A DNA stretch of 64,000 nt from Cephalopachus bancanus (lineage: Eukaryota > Chordata > Mammalia > Primates > Tarsiidae), in NCBI GenBank assembly GCA_027257055.1, contig JAPVLO010000277.1:1860001-1924000 (forward strand), read 5' to 3'. The position numbers and the translations under genes were made by a program. Under the pieces are notes generated by a model, which saw nothing but the letters and a program-made list of their open reading frames with translations, was not told the DNA's origin and did no database searches. Positions 21,571-32,211 of the stretch are shown here, one piece after another (positions within the stretch are counted from its first letter, which is position 1; the number at the start of each line of letters is the position of its first letter).

Positions 21571-23035
21571 GCTGCAAGAGGGCTCTCGTGGCTTTTATAT
21601 GCCAAGAGGCTGCAAGTGAGCAAGCCACCCCTCTTCTTTGGGGGGCAAGGGATGTCAGCAAGGCCTTGGATGAAAGCAGTCCCGCAAGTGCAAAGGTTAT
21701 CAGAACGGAGTTGCGTTCGTTACAGCCGTTGATTAGACATGGCCTGACATGAGATGAAACGTATTGGTTTGTGGCAGTTAACGAGCTGTCATGTGCTTAC
21801 GGTGAATTCCTGGAGAAGGCTAGCAAACCCAGGATGAACCCAGAGCAAAGACTGAAGCAAGATTAATCCCGAGAAAAGGGGGATAGGTTGACGGGGAAGG
21901 AGACGGCAGAGGAAAAGGGCCCACGAGCTGGGGAGAGTCCTTGCGGGGGATACCTCTTCTGTTGCTCCCATTTCCTGGCTCTTCTTCCTCCCCCTCGGTG
22001 CTGGAAACCCCTAGGTGGGCTAAGGATGTGCTTAGGGGCTGCTGCCAATGGTGATGGTGATGCTGGGGATGACGATAATAGCAGCGGTGACAGCTACACT
22101 CGCTGTGATCGACACTGACCGTTACTGAACTCCTGCTGGGTGCGCATGGTGGTTGGGGTGCACACTCACCTCTTTTAGCTCATCTGAGTCTTCTTTTTGC
22201 ACAAGAGAGGTGGAGGGCCGGGAAGGCCAAGTAACTTGCCAGGTGAAATTAACCTGCACTGCAGTTCCCGCAGCGAAAGCTCCAGAGGGGCTCGGGAGTC
22301 CCTTCCCTTCCCTTGTGTCCCTGTGCCAACGGTCAGGGCTGGGGAGTAGGGTTGTTGGGAGAAGGTGCCCTGTGGCTTGGACACCAGGTCAGGGGTGTCT
22401 CCTTCAGCGCTGGCCCTGGGTGCAGTTGGCGGACGTAGCCGGACTTCTCCTGCACGGGCTTTGATGGGGCTTCAAGGCGCTGTCTGCTGTGTCCCAGACT
22501 GTCCTGCTCACGTCCTTAGCGGGCATTGAAGGACTCAGGGCTGTTGCCATGGACACGTCAGCCACGCCCACCCATGGAAGTGTCTCGACTCATCCTCTCC
22601 TGCCCCATGCCCAAGCTGGCAGCACGGCACCCAGCTGTGCACTCCCGAGTTGCCACCCACCTCTGGCCTCTCTCCCCTCCATTGTGACCACCCTGGGACC
22701 ACGCACTGCACTCGGTGGACCCGGGAGCAGTTGCAGCTCTTGGCCACACTTGTTGAATGAAGGGACGAACAAATGAAAGAGTGGATGAAAACTTTTAGGA
22801 CCCTCCTCGGCCTGGTGCCCACCTCCCTTCTGGCCTTGCTCATGGTGCGCTTGTGCCCCTTGGACAAAGCCTCTGTGGCTGCAGGGCTAGATGCCACCTC
22901 CCCAGGCCCCACCTGGGGAGCCCCAGGAGGCCTTCCTTCCTCGTGGTTCCTGTGTCTTTCCTGCTTGCTGTGTGATGGCACTCACGTCACCGTGTGACTG
23001 CAGTGCTTGTCTCTCCCGGTAGGTGGGGACTGCCT
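21571..23035. other. Mostly single-copy stretch
   Basis: No gene recognised. A possible antisense MIR trace at 22120-22260 and a (GATG)-rich patch at 22050-22075. The adjoining 22500-22980 is GC-rich without a CpG cluster. Confidence 0.45.
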
Positions 23036-23039
23036 GTGT

Positions 23040-23140
23040 CAGACCATTTTGCATGTGCTGCGTCCTGTCACCCCACGAGGGAGATATTATTGTCCCATGT
23101 GTAAATGAGGAACTGAGACTTAAGGAAGAGAAATAATGGC
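23040..23140 (-). repeat. Antisense MIR-like segment, duplicated at 23745-23850
   Basis: Contains GAGGAACTGAGACTTAAGG and ATATTATTGTCCCAT. It shares many non-consensus bases with 23745-23850, pointing to local duplication rather than two independent MIR insertions. Confidence 0.75.
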
Positions 23141-23144
23141 AAGG

Positions 23145-23345
23145 AGCGCGAGTTTGGAGCCTGTTTCAAATCTCAGCTCTGCTGGGGACTGCTGTGGAAC
23201 GCTGGGCAAGTCCCTGAACTGGTCTGGGCCTGTTTTCTCACCTGTTAAATAGGGATAATAATCCTGCCTGGATTGGGTTGCTGAGAGACGTAGAAGCAGT
23301 ATATGCAGTGTGCTTAGCAAAGGCCTGGCATGCAAGAGGTATGGC
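23145..23345 (+). repeat. MIR SINE
   Basis: GGGCAAGTCCCTGAACTGGT, GTTTTCTCACCTGTTAAATAG and GGATAATAATCCTGCCTGG. Confidence 0.85.
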
Positions 23346-23709
23346 ATGACATAACTGGGGGGTCACGTGAATGAACAAGGGGCCATCACTCCAACCGGGC
23401 TGCTGCCTCCCTTGCTCTGTGATGGGAGGCTGCTGATTCTTGACCTCCTGTGACTACCTGGTTTAACTTCGTTTCGATGTCATGAAAGAAAAACAAGGCG
23501 AGAAGGAGGGGCTATTTTTGACAAAAGAGCAATAGAAAGGCCTGAGAATGGACCAGAATGCTTGAGTCCTGAAATCAGGTAAGAAAAAAGTTTTTAAAAA
23601 GCTGTAGAGGACATTTTGGGAAAAACTGGGAGGTTTTGAATATGGACTGGATATTATTTGTTGTTCTTGAATCAAAATCACATTTCTTGCTGGGATTTAG
23701 AAACGGAAT
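23346..23709. other. Single-copy stretch
   Basis: Nothing recognised. Confidence 0.4.
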
Positions 23710-23880
23710 GTCTACTAAGTGTCAATTGTGTGCCAGGCATTGTGTTGGGGCATTTTGCATGTACTGTATCCTATCACCCCCCACAAGATAGATATTATTG
23801 TCCCATTTATCAATGAGGAACTGAGACTTAAGGAAGGGAAATAATTTGTCCAAAGCCATATCTCTAAATGCCTGGGACCA
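23710..23880 (-). repeat. MIR SINE, antisense
   Basis: GTGTGCCAGGCATTGTGTTG, GATATTATTGTCCCATTTAT, TTGTCCAAAGCCATA. The sister copy of the segment at 23040-23140 lies within it. Confidence 0.85.
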
Positions 23881-23892
23881 ATTTTTATTATT

Positions 23893-24139
23893 ACTTTTTT
23901 TTTTGAGTTGGAGTCTCACTCTGCCGCCCTGCTGGGCTCCAGTGATCCTTCCACCTCAGCCTTCCAAGTAGTCAGAACTACAAGTGCGTGCTACCACACC
24001 CAGCAATTTTTTTGATTTATTGTAGAGATGAGGTTTCACCACATTGTCTGGGCAGGTCTCAAACCCTTGGGCTCAGGCAATCTGCTGGCTTCGGCCTCCC
24101 AAAGTGCTGGGATTATAGACTGAGCCACCAAGCCTGGCC
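23893..24139 (-). mobile_element. Alu, lineage-specific subfamily, antisense, internally deleted
   Basis: GAGTTGGAGTCTCACTCTGC jumps to CCTGCTGGGCTCCAGTG, so the tail-proximal part has lost about 45 nt. It has the TTTGATTTATTGTAGAG linker. Head to tail with the next copy. Confidence 0.9.
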
Positions 24140-24396
24140 TATTTTTTTTCTTTTTTGAGTTGGAGTCTCACTCTGTCACCCAGGCTGAAGCGCAACGGCA
24201 TGCTCACAGCCACTGCAGCCTTGTCCTGCTGGACTCAGGCAATTCTTCTGCCTCAGCCTTCCAAGTAGCTGGAACTACAGATGCATGCCACCATACCTGG
24301 CTAGTTTTTAAATTTATTGTAGAGATGAGGTCTCGCCAAGTTGCCTTGGCCTCCTAAAGTGCTGGGATGACAGGCTTGAACCACTACACCCGGCCT
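24140..24396 (-). mobile_element. Alu, lineage-specific subfamily, antisense, internally deleted
   Basis: Directly adjoins the previous copy, in the same orientation. Its head-side segment (around GGTCTCGAACC) is deleted. TTATTAC-like sequence flanks the pair rather than each copy, suggesting insertion of one into the tail or edge of the other. Confidence 0.88.
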
Positions 24397-24873
24397 GTTA
24401 TTACATTTTTAATAAACATCTTTATAACCATTTTGGATTTACAGAATTATTGTGAAGGTGTCATGGCGGGTTCCCACATGCTCCATACCCAGTTGCCACT
24501 ATTATTAACACCTTACATTAGTGAGGAACATTTGTTGCAATTAGTGAGCTAATATTGACACATTATTATTCATTAAAGTTTATGCTTTATTCAGATTTCC
24601 TTCGTTTTCCCTGATGTTCCTTTTTCTGTCCCAGGACACCATCCAGGATGCCACACTGCATTTAGCTTTCATGTCTTACAGACTCTTCTAGACTCTGGCA
24701 GTTTCTCAGATGTTCCTTGTGTTTGATGACCTTGACAGTTTCGAGTGCTGGTTGGGCATTTTGTTGAAGGCCCCGGACCTGTTTTAAACCCCAATTTTTT
24801 TTATTCCAAAGCTCTGGAATGTTCTTTGGTGCTATTTCTACTGAACCCTATCTCTTTACATTGAGAAGGAGAG

Positions 24874-24875
<2 letters not shown>
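24397..24875 (-). mobile_element. L1M 3' UTR, antisense
   Basis: GGATTTACAGAATTATTGTG, CTTACATTAGTGAGGAACA, TTTATTCAGATTTCCTTCG and CAGGACACCATCCAGGATGC are hallmarks of old L1 3' UTRs on the reverse strand. Confidence 0.85.

Positions 24876-24926
<51 letters not shown>
24876..24926. repeat. CA microsatellite
   Basis: About 25 CA units, nearly pure. Confidence 0.95.
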
Positions 24927-24927
<1 letters not shown>

Positions 24928-25077
24928 CACACTGATTGATTGACTTTGAAATGATTTGCCAGAGACCAAGAAGCTCTGGAATGGGCCCACTCACAAATGC
25001 TAACTTTCCAGGACGGGTGTCGTTTGGGAACTGGCTCTTTGTGCTAGCAAAACTCTCATATACAACTTTATTGTTTA

Positions 25078-25235
25078 TTTTTACTTTTTGTGGAAACAGA
25101 GCCTTGCTCTCTTGACCAGGCTGGGGTGCAGTGACGCAACCCTAGCTCATTGCAACCTCAAGCCCTGGCCTCAAACAATCCTCCCACCTTGGCCTCCCAG
25201 AGTGTGGGGATTGCAGGTGTGAGCCACCCCAGCTG
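25078..25235 (-). mobile_element. Monomeric Alu-like (FRAM/FLAM), antisense
   Basis: CTCTTGACCAGGCTGGGGTGC to GTGAGCCACCCC, a single arm only. Confidence 0.8.
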
Positions 25236-25694
25236 CCACCCCTCCCCCCGCCTACAACGTTGGACAATGTAAGAGGAGTGGATCCTTCAGATCCTTGCTC
25301 TTTTTGAGCTGGAAGTTTCTCGTGCATGTGAAAAGGTTCCCTTGGCCTCAGGACAGCAGTGACACTACCCAGGCTCCTAGAGCCCCGCCAGGTTGCTGTG
25401 GCCACAGAGGCTTGCTTTGCTGGGCCTGGGACCCTGCAACTGATGACTCTCAGTGGCATGAGCATTTGGCCCTGGCTCTGCTGGGGCTCCCAGCAGCACT
25501 TGGCCCAGACATGTGGCCACCAGTGAACTCCTTAAAAGGCCTGGGAAACTCCTGTGGGTATGAGGACAAGGGGTGGGGGGATGCATCCAGCCTAAGGAGG
25601 AGAGAAGCAAAGAAAACCTTGGTGTCATCTGTGAGTTTTTCCTGGGCTGCCTGCTCGAGTGCCCAGGTACCTAGGCCAGCTTGGGCTTTACTTC
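25236..25694. other. Single-copy stretch
   Basis: Nothing recognised. Confidence 0.4.
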
Positions 25695-25832
25695 TGGTTT
25701 TTTTCTTTTTTCCTTAAGACAGGGTCTCGCTGTGTTGCCCAGGCTGGTCTTCAACTCCTGGCCTCAAGTGACCCTTCTGCCCTGGCCTCCTAGAGTGCTG
25801 GTATTACAGGTGTGAGCCACCGTACCCGGGCC
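25695..25832 (-). mobile_element. FLAM-type Alu monomer, antisense
   Basis: GACAGGGTCTCGCTGTGTTG to GTGAGCCACCGTACCCGGG, left-arm type. Confidence 0.85.
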
Positions 25833-26025
25833 AGCCTCGGCCTTTCTGGAACATGTGGGAGCCAAGCGACTGCTGAGGCTGGTGTGTGGGATGGTACTGT
25901 GGAGGACCAGGCTAGAGAGACGGGCTCCATTCCGTAGACAGCAGGAAGCACCGAGGGTGTTGGAACAGGACAGGGCATCGTGAGAGTGAGAGGAAAGAGT
26001 GGTGGTTGAACCTGGCAGCATTTGG

Positions 26026-26325
<300 letters not shown>

Positions 26326-27373
26326 AAGACCTAGCAGTCGTCCCACAAGTGTTCACAGGTGAGGCGCATCACTGCCCTGTTCCCTGGGCGAACTGAACGC
26401 ACCAGTTAGAAAGAGGTGGACACCTGCATCTCTGTCTTCCCTCCTCGTGGTGCCCCCCTTGGCCAGCTCTGTCCTGGGTGCCCCTGCCCCCACTCTGCCA
26501 CCCACCTCCATGAGCTCCAGTGCCTTTCTCTCCGGGCCTGAGTCTCACCTCTCCCGCCTTCGGGGAAAAGACAAGCCCAGACAGGAGATGGGCCCAGCAG
26601 GACGCTGGGGCACCGAGATGGTAAGCAGGCCCCGTGCCGTGACAAAATCCGGGCACAGTTTCCTTCCACTGGGTTTTGTTTTCTGCTGCTCCCGCCAAGC
26701 GTGCTATGATTTGGGGGCGAGAAGATGCCACTCCCGTCTGTCTTCCTCTGCGGGTCTGGCACAGTCTGTTCCGCACCCAACTTGGCTTCGGTGTGGACGC
26801 AGAGGATGGGAGAACTCAGTGGAGACAACCTTCTCGGCTAGGCTTCTTGGTCCGTGTGCAAGGCCACAGGAGGGCTGGTCTGCTGTGGGTGAGAGGACGG
26901 CTTCCAGGCATCAGATGACCCTCGAGACCCAGGCTTGCTGCCAGAGTGACAGAAGTCCTCACGTCACCCCTAGTCTTGAGGCAGGCATGTTCTTTAGGAT
27001 GCATCTGGCTTCGAGGAACGGAATACTCAATGAAGAGAGGCATAGTAGCAAAGGTGTTTAACCATCATACATGACGGGAGCTGGGCGATTCCAAGAGTGG
27101 GTTGGTGGTTCAAAAGTATTAGGGTGTTGGATCCTTGGCTCTCTGACTCTTTTGGGCTAGCCTCATGGTCAAACGTTGGCTGCCACATCTCCAAGCATCA
27201 GAGCAGTGTTCCAAGCTGGAAACAAGGGGACGAATATAAAACAAGCCTCTTTTTTTAGGAACTGTTTCTTCTGATTGAGGAGCAAAACACCTACTGGGGT
27301 TCCTTTTGGGGTTCATTGGCCAGAATCTAGTCTTACGTCCACTCCTACACTAATCACGATTTACGGGAAACAC
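26326..27373. other. Single-copy stretch
   Basis: No gene recognised. A possible decayed interspersed repeat at 27060-27250. Confidence 0.4.
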
Positions 27374-27660
27374 GGCCAGGCACGGTGGCTCCTGCCTGTA
27401 ATCCCAGCACTTTGGGAGGAGGGTTGCTTGAGGCCAGGAGCTGGAGACCAGCCTGAGCAACATAGTGAGGCCTCAGCTCCACTGAAAAATAAAAATAGCT
27501 GGGCGTGGTGGCACGCGCCTGGAGTCCAAGCTTTCAGGAGACTGAGGCGGCAGGATCACCTGAGCCCAGGAGGCCAAGGCTGTGGTGAGCCATGCCATGA
27601 TCATGCCACTGCACCCCAGCCTTGGCAAGAGAGTGAAACCCCAACTCAAGAAAAGGTGGG
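27374..27660 (+). mobile_element. Alu, older type, sense
   Basis: GGCCAGGCACGGTGGCTCCT to AACCCCAACTCAAGAAAA, a dimer with a short internal deletion near 27418. Confidence 0.92.
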
Positions 27661-28440
27661 GGCAGAAAACAGGATTAAACTGCTTGACTTAGACCAATCG
27701 TATTCATGCCCTGGGGTTAGGGAAAGAGTCTCCACTCTCAGTGTTGCAGCTGGAACAGAGATGGGCTTCTGTACTAAGTAGAGGAGCGAGATGGCTGCTG
27801 GATGGGTTACCTTCCCTGGCAGCCACAGAGAACGCCACATCTAGCTGGGAAGAGCCATCTGGCTTGTCCTGTAGGGTCTTCAAGGACAGAGATCTTACGA
27901 GTTCTGTTTGTTGCATACTACAAGGCGCTCTGTGTCCTATGAGACCTTGCACCTGCTGTTTGCGCTGCTGGAACGCCACTCCTCTGGGCCTGGCCTGGAC
28001 GTCTGCAGATGCCAGCTGGGCAGGAAAGTCCTCTACCCCTGAGCCATCCGCCTCCTTCCTCCCTCCTGTCCATCCATGCCTTGCTGCATTCCACTCGCTG
28101 GTTCACTTTCCGTCTTCCCTCAGGAGAACATACATTCTTGGAAGACAGGAGGGGCGTCTTAGACCTACTGGCGTCTCCAGTGACAGACATGTCAAGGGCA
28201 CACAACAGACGGGAAGGGAAGAACAGTGAGAATTGTGACCACCCGCTGTTCCCTGTCCCCCAAGCAGATGCCTTCCTCTCAGTGCTTGGGGGCCTGCAGG
28301 AGGCCCTGAATGGGTCCATCAATGTCCCGCATGGAGGCCACTGACTGTCGCCTTGGTGTCCATCTTTCCCTTCACGTCCCATTTCTAACTCTACTCCCTG
28401 GTGAGTAGATCATTGACCAATCTCTCTTGAGTATTTTTCT
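27661..28440. other. Single-copy stretch
   Basis: Nothing recognised. Confidence 0.4.
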
Positions 28441-28696
28441 CTTCAGTTGAAAACATTTTTATTATGTTATATATGTCCATCGCAGAAAAGTCGAAAAACA
28501 CAGGTATGAAAAATAAGAAAATAAAATGTAATTTCATAATTTAGAAATAGCCACTGGTAATATTTTAATTCGTGTCTTATGATATTTTTGCTAAAATGTT
28601 TATATATATTTAATACAGGATTGTAATATAATGCATTGTGGTTTTCCTTAACCATACTTCATAGCATATTTCCATGTTAATACACACCCATATCAT
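28441..28696. repeat. Old AT-rich interspersed repeat, family uncertain
   Basis: AT-rich sequence with CATAGCATATTTCCATGTTAAT, similar in style to 33690-33990 (CGTATTATGAGCGTCC). Probably an old LINE or DNA-transposon tail. Confidence 0.4.
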
Positions 28697-28698
28697 TT

Positions 28699-28829
28699 TT
28701 TTTTTTTTTTTTGAGATGAGATCTTGCTCTGTTGCACAGGCTAGTCTCCAATGCCTGGCTTCAAGCAACTTCCCAACCTCAGCCTCCCATAATGCTGGGA
28801 TTACAGGTGTGCACCACCACACCTGGCTT
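28699..28829 (-). mobile_element. FLAM-type Alu monomer, antisense
   Basis: A T17 run, GAGATGAGATCTTGCTCTG to GCACCACCACACCTGGCT. TATATCAT-like flanks are a possible short target duplication. Confidence 0.85.
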
Positions 28830-29845
28830 ATATCATCATTTTTATTGTGATAAAATGTAAGAAAAATAAAATTTACCATTTTAAGTGTCATTAAGTACAT
28901 CCATACTGTCGGGCAGCCATCACCACTGTCATCTCCAGATTATTTTCATCTTCCCAAACTGAAACTCTGCACCCATGGAACACAAACTCCCCACTCCCCT
29001 TCCCACAGCCTTTCCACTGGATAGATATACAGCAGTCCCCCTTATCCTTGATTTCACCTCACATGGTTTCAGTTCCCTGTGGTCAGCGGTGGTCTGAAAG
29101 TGTTAAATGGGAAATTCCAGAAATAAAACATTCACGAGTTTTCACTTGTGGCTGTTCTGTGTCGCATGGTGGTATCTCCCTCCCACTGTTCTGCTTCATC
29201 ACGGCTTGGAGCATGAATGGTCTCCTTGTCCAGCACACCCAGGCTGTGTGCGCCCTGTGCAATGTGACTGTCTGGGAAAAAACAGTCTATGTAGGGTTCA
29301 GTAGTACCCACGGGTTCAGGAGTCCTCTGGAGGTCTTAGCGTTAGGGACAATTGTGCCACACAGTGTTCTGCTTTCTGTCTGTGAGTTTGCCTCCTCTGG
29401 GGACCTCACATCAGTAGAATCACACAGTATTTGTCCTTTCACGACTGGCTTATTCCATTTAGCATGTTGCCCTCAAAGCTCCTCCATGTTATAGCATGTG
29501 TCAGAATTTCCTTGCTTTTTAAGGCCGAGTAGCGTTTTGTTGTATGAATAGACCACATTTTGTTGATCTTTTCATCTGTCCGTGGACACTCGGGTTCACT
29601 TTTCAACTATTGTGAATAATACTGCCATGAACGTGCGTGTATGACTATTTATTTGAGTCCCTGCTTTTAATTATTCTGGGTAGGAAGAGGAATTGCTGGG
29701 TCATATGGTCATTTTAGTAACTGTATATACGTGTCGTCTGAGTAACTTCCATTGTGTGGGTGAGCAACAAGTTCACTTCACTAGTTCCCTGTTGCTGACC
29801 TGGTAGGCGGTTGCTACTTTTGATAAACATACTGAGAATAAAACT
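28830..29845 (-). mobile_element. L1M 3' end, antisense, split by a Tigger
   Basis: AAATTTACCATTTTAAGTGTC, TCATCTTCCCAAACTGAAAC, then (after the insertion) ACAGTATTTGTCCTTTCACG, TTTAGCATGTTGCCCTCAAA and GGAATTGCTGGGTCATATGG. No usable reading frame. Confidence 0.88.
29030..29352 (+). mobile_element. Tigger-type DNA transposon remnant inside L1
   Basis: The left end CAGCAGTCCCCCTTATCC follows TA. Inside are CATGGTTTCAGTTCCCTGTGG and GGGAAATTCCAGAAATAAA. The right part is GGTTCAGGAGTCCTCTGGAGG. A non-autonomous derivative. The right boundary is approximate. Confidence 0.8.
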
Positions 29846-29849
29846 CCTT

Positions 29850-30413
29850 CTGTGAGGAGGGATCCAAAAAAACCTGGAATTATTTTCTGGAAGGTGGGCC
29901 CCCTCTAGTACAGAATTCCCCTGCTAGCTGTTCTCGGAACACACTGGCATCAGTGTACCAGCTAGCGTTATTGTGAGAGGCTGTGTTTGGCTTCAGTGCA
30001 TTTTTTGGGGGGGCAGATTCTTTCAGCGCAGGCATGATGGGTGACTTACGAGCACACTTGCCCTTACTGCTGTGAGTGGCTCATCAGTTTTTGACCAAAA
30101 ACAAAATGACTCCCATGCCCCACCCCCCTATTTGCCTGATCTCAGCCTGAGTGACTATTTTTTGTTTCCCTGGATGAAAAAAGTCCTCACAGGGGAACGT
30201 TTTGCTGATGTGGAAGAGGGGAAACAAAAAACGGCAGAAGCACTAAAGGACTTCAAAATCGATGAGTTCAGGAACTGTTTGTGCTGTGGCAAAAGCACCT
30301 CTGTTAGGTGTATCAAACGGAGAGTACGTTGAGGGTGACTAAAGCTTACACATATAAGAATGCATACACAATTTTTAATAAATAAATTCCGGCTCTTTTG
30401 GGTCCTCCTCATG
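29850..30413 (+). mobile_element. Internally deleted mariner transposon, copy 2
   Basis: Terminal inverted repeats are visible: left TGAGGAGGGATCCAAAAAAA, right (reverse complement) TGAGGAGGACCCAAAAGAG, both running into CCKGGAATT. The leader CATCAGTGTACCAGCTAGC matches copy 1 at 15887. From about 30045 it carries the 3' third of a mariner transposase gene: an 86-codon frame at 30072-30332 has a PDLSLSDYF-like block that holds the third catalytic Asp, then MKKVLTGERFADVEEGKQKT and KIDEFRNC. The N-terminal domain and first Asp are missing. Dead. Confidence 0.88.
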
Positions 30414-30860
30414 TATCTTTTCCCCACAGTGAGCCTTTTAACGTCGACTTGAGTGTTTTGCTGCCCTGGCCCAAAGCTCCAAGGCTCCTTATGGCTCACA
30501 GACAGACGTAACTCCGCTTCCCCGGCTCAGTGCCCAGGGGCGAGAACACCGAACCTGCTCACTCTTGCGGTGCTCCACGACCCGCTGTCCAACCCTCCCT
30601 CCCCACTCCCAGCTTTTGCTCACACTCTCTCCCTTCCTCGAAGGTCGTGGCCATTCGTCTTTCCACTGGAAGAGTCTGAAAGCCTTCTGGAAAGTTCACC
30701 TTGGCTGTTTTCTCCCCTGTGAACTCGGTGCTTACCTTCACAGGTGGAATGAACCACACCTTCTCTGTGCTTCGTACACGGGGCATTTGTTATGTGTTAG
30801 CATCATTAGTTGTTGGAAGCTGCCTGGGATTGCAGAAGGAGGGCAGACTTTGTAGTCCAA
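30414..30860. other. Single-copy stretch
   Basis: Nothing recognised. Confidence 0.4.
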
Positions 30861-30861
30861 G

Positions 30862-31290
30862 AGACCTGCTCCAGAATCTGACTTCTTTCAGTACGGCTTG
30901 GAGCAGGCTGTGTGGCTTCTCTGAACCTCAGTTTGCTCTCTGGTAAATGGAGATTGTAATTCCTACTTTTTTTTTTTTTTAATTGGAGTCTCACCGCATG
31001 GCCCAGACTGGAGCGCAGTGGCACGCTCCCGGCCACTGCAGTCTCCACCTGCTGGGCTCAGGCGATCCTTCCGCCTCAGCCTCCTGAGTAGCCCGAATTA
31101 CAGGCACATGCTACCATGCCCGGCTGGGTTTTTTTTGATTTATTGTAGAGATGGGGGCTTGCCAAGTTGCCCGGGTGGGTCTCGAACCCAAGGGCTCAGG
31201 CAATCCACTCACCTCGGCCTCCCAAAGTGTTGGGATGACAGGCTGAGCCACTAAGCCCGGCCTGTAATTCCTACTTTAAATGAATCATTT
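30862..31290 (+). repeat. MIR SINE split by an Alu
   Basis: GGCTGTGTGGCTTCTCTGAAC, CTCAGTTTGCTCTCTGGTAA, then GATTGTAATTCCTACTT, which resumes after the Alu at 31263. Confidence 0.75.
30970..31262 (-). mobile_element. Alu, lineage-specific subfamily with T-arm, antisense
   Basis: A perfect 15-nt target duplication TGTAATTCCTACTTT (30955-30969 and 31263-31277), indicating a comparatively recent insertion. The T-arm at 31175-31191 shows a C-G to T-A change on both stem sides. Confidence 0.96.
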
Positions 31291-31344
31291 GTGGATTGAA
31301 GGTGATGAATGTCATCTACAATGCCAATACGGATGAGGCATGAT

Positions 31345-31725
31345 AGTATCAGTGTGGTAGCTATGCTGGTGGTGGTGGTGGTGATAGTGGTGGTGGCATT
31401 GCTGACGGTGGTGGTGACGATGGCGACTGTGATGCTGATGGTGGTGGCAGTGGTGACTGGGACGCCGGTGGTGGTGGTGATGATGGTGATGGCGGTGGTG
31501 GTGACAGTGGTGGTGGTGCTGAGGGTGGCAGTGGCAGCGGCAGTGAGGGCGAGGGTGGTGGTGATGGGGGTGGTGGTGATGGGGGTGGTGGTGATGGGGG
31601 TGACTGTGATGACGGTGGTGTCCTTGCTGACGGTGGTGGTGACGATGGTGACGATGGTGCTGAGGATGGGGATGGGGTGAGGGTGACGATGGTGGCGGTG
31701 GCGGTGGCGATGTTGAGCTTGCCTC
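31345..31725. repeat. GGT/GAT trinucleotide minisatellite
   Basis: Purine-rich array (GGTGGTGGTGATGGGGGT cores). The three near-identical GTGGTGATGGGGGTG units around 31555-31600 show recent slippage. It is the strand-complement type of the array at 1-475. The 194-codon Thr/Ile-rich open frame across it is an artefact. Confidence 0.9.
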
Positions 31726-31911
31726 CGTGTTAGATAATGACCACTACAATGGTAGGTGCTGTGCGGCTTCATCTCAGCTTCCTTGGTGTCTGACAGAGAG
31801 TACGTACTCAGTACATAATGCATTAATGATTTCAAGGTTCACCTGCTTTGGAAGGGGGTAGGGTGGCCTTTCCTGAATTAATTCATTGAGTTTTGGCTAA
31901 GCCTCCTTTTT

Positions 31912-32195
31912 TTTTTTGAGTTGGAGTCTCACTCTGTCGCCCAGACTGGAGTACAGCGGCCGCTCCCGGCCACCGCAGCCTCGACCTGCTGGGCTCCGGC
32001 GATCCTTCCGCCTCAGCCTTCCGAGTAGCCGGAATTACAGGCATGCGCTACCATGCCCGGCTGACTTTTTGATTTATTGTAGAGATGAGGTCTTGCCAAG
32101 TTGCCTAGGCGGGTCTCGAACCCGCGGACTCAGGCAATCCACTCACCTCAGCCTCCCAGAGTGCAGGATTACAGGCAGAGCCACCGAGCCCGGCA
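31912..32195 (-). mobile_element. Alu, lineage-specific subfamily with T-arm, antisense
   Basis: A perfect 16-nt target duplication GCTAAGCCTCCTTTTT (31896-31911 and 32196-32211). The intact T-arm is at 32109-32125. One of the youngest-looking insertions in the window. Confidence 0.96.
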
Positions 32196-32211
32196 GCTAA
32201 GCCTCCTTTTT

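Noticed and set aside
30072..30332. 86-codon mariner-like frame as a live gene
   Set aside because: It is only the C-terminal third of a transposase. The DNA-binding domain and first catalytic residue are missing and the end is mutated.
31251..31835. 194-codon Thr/Ile-rich frame
   Set aside because: Translation of a triplet minisatellite.
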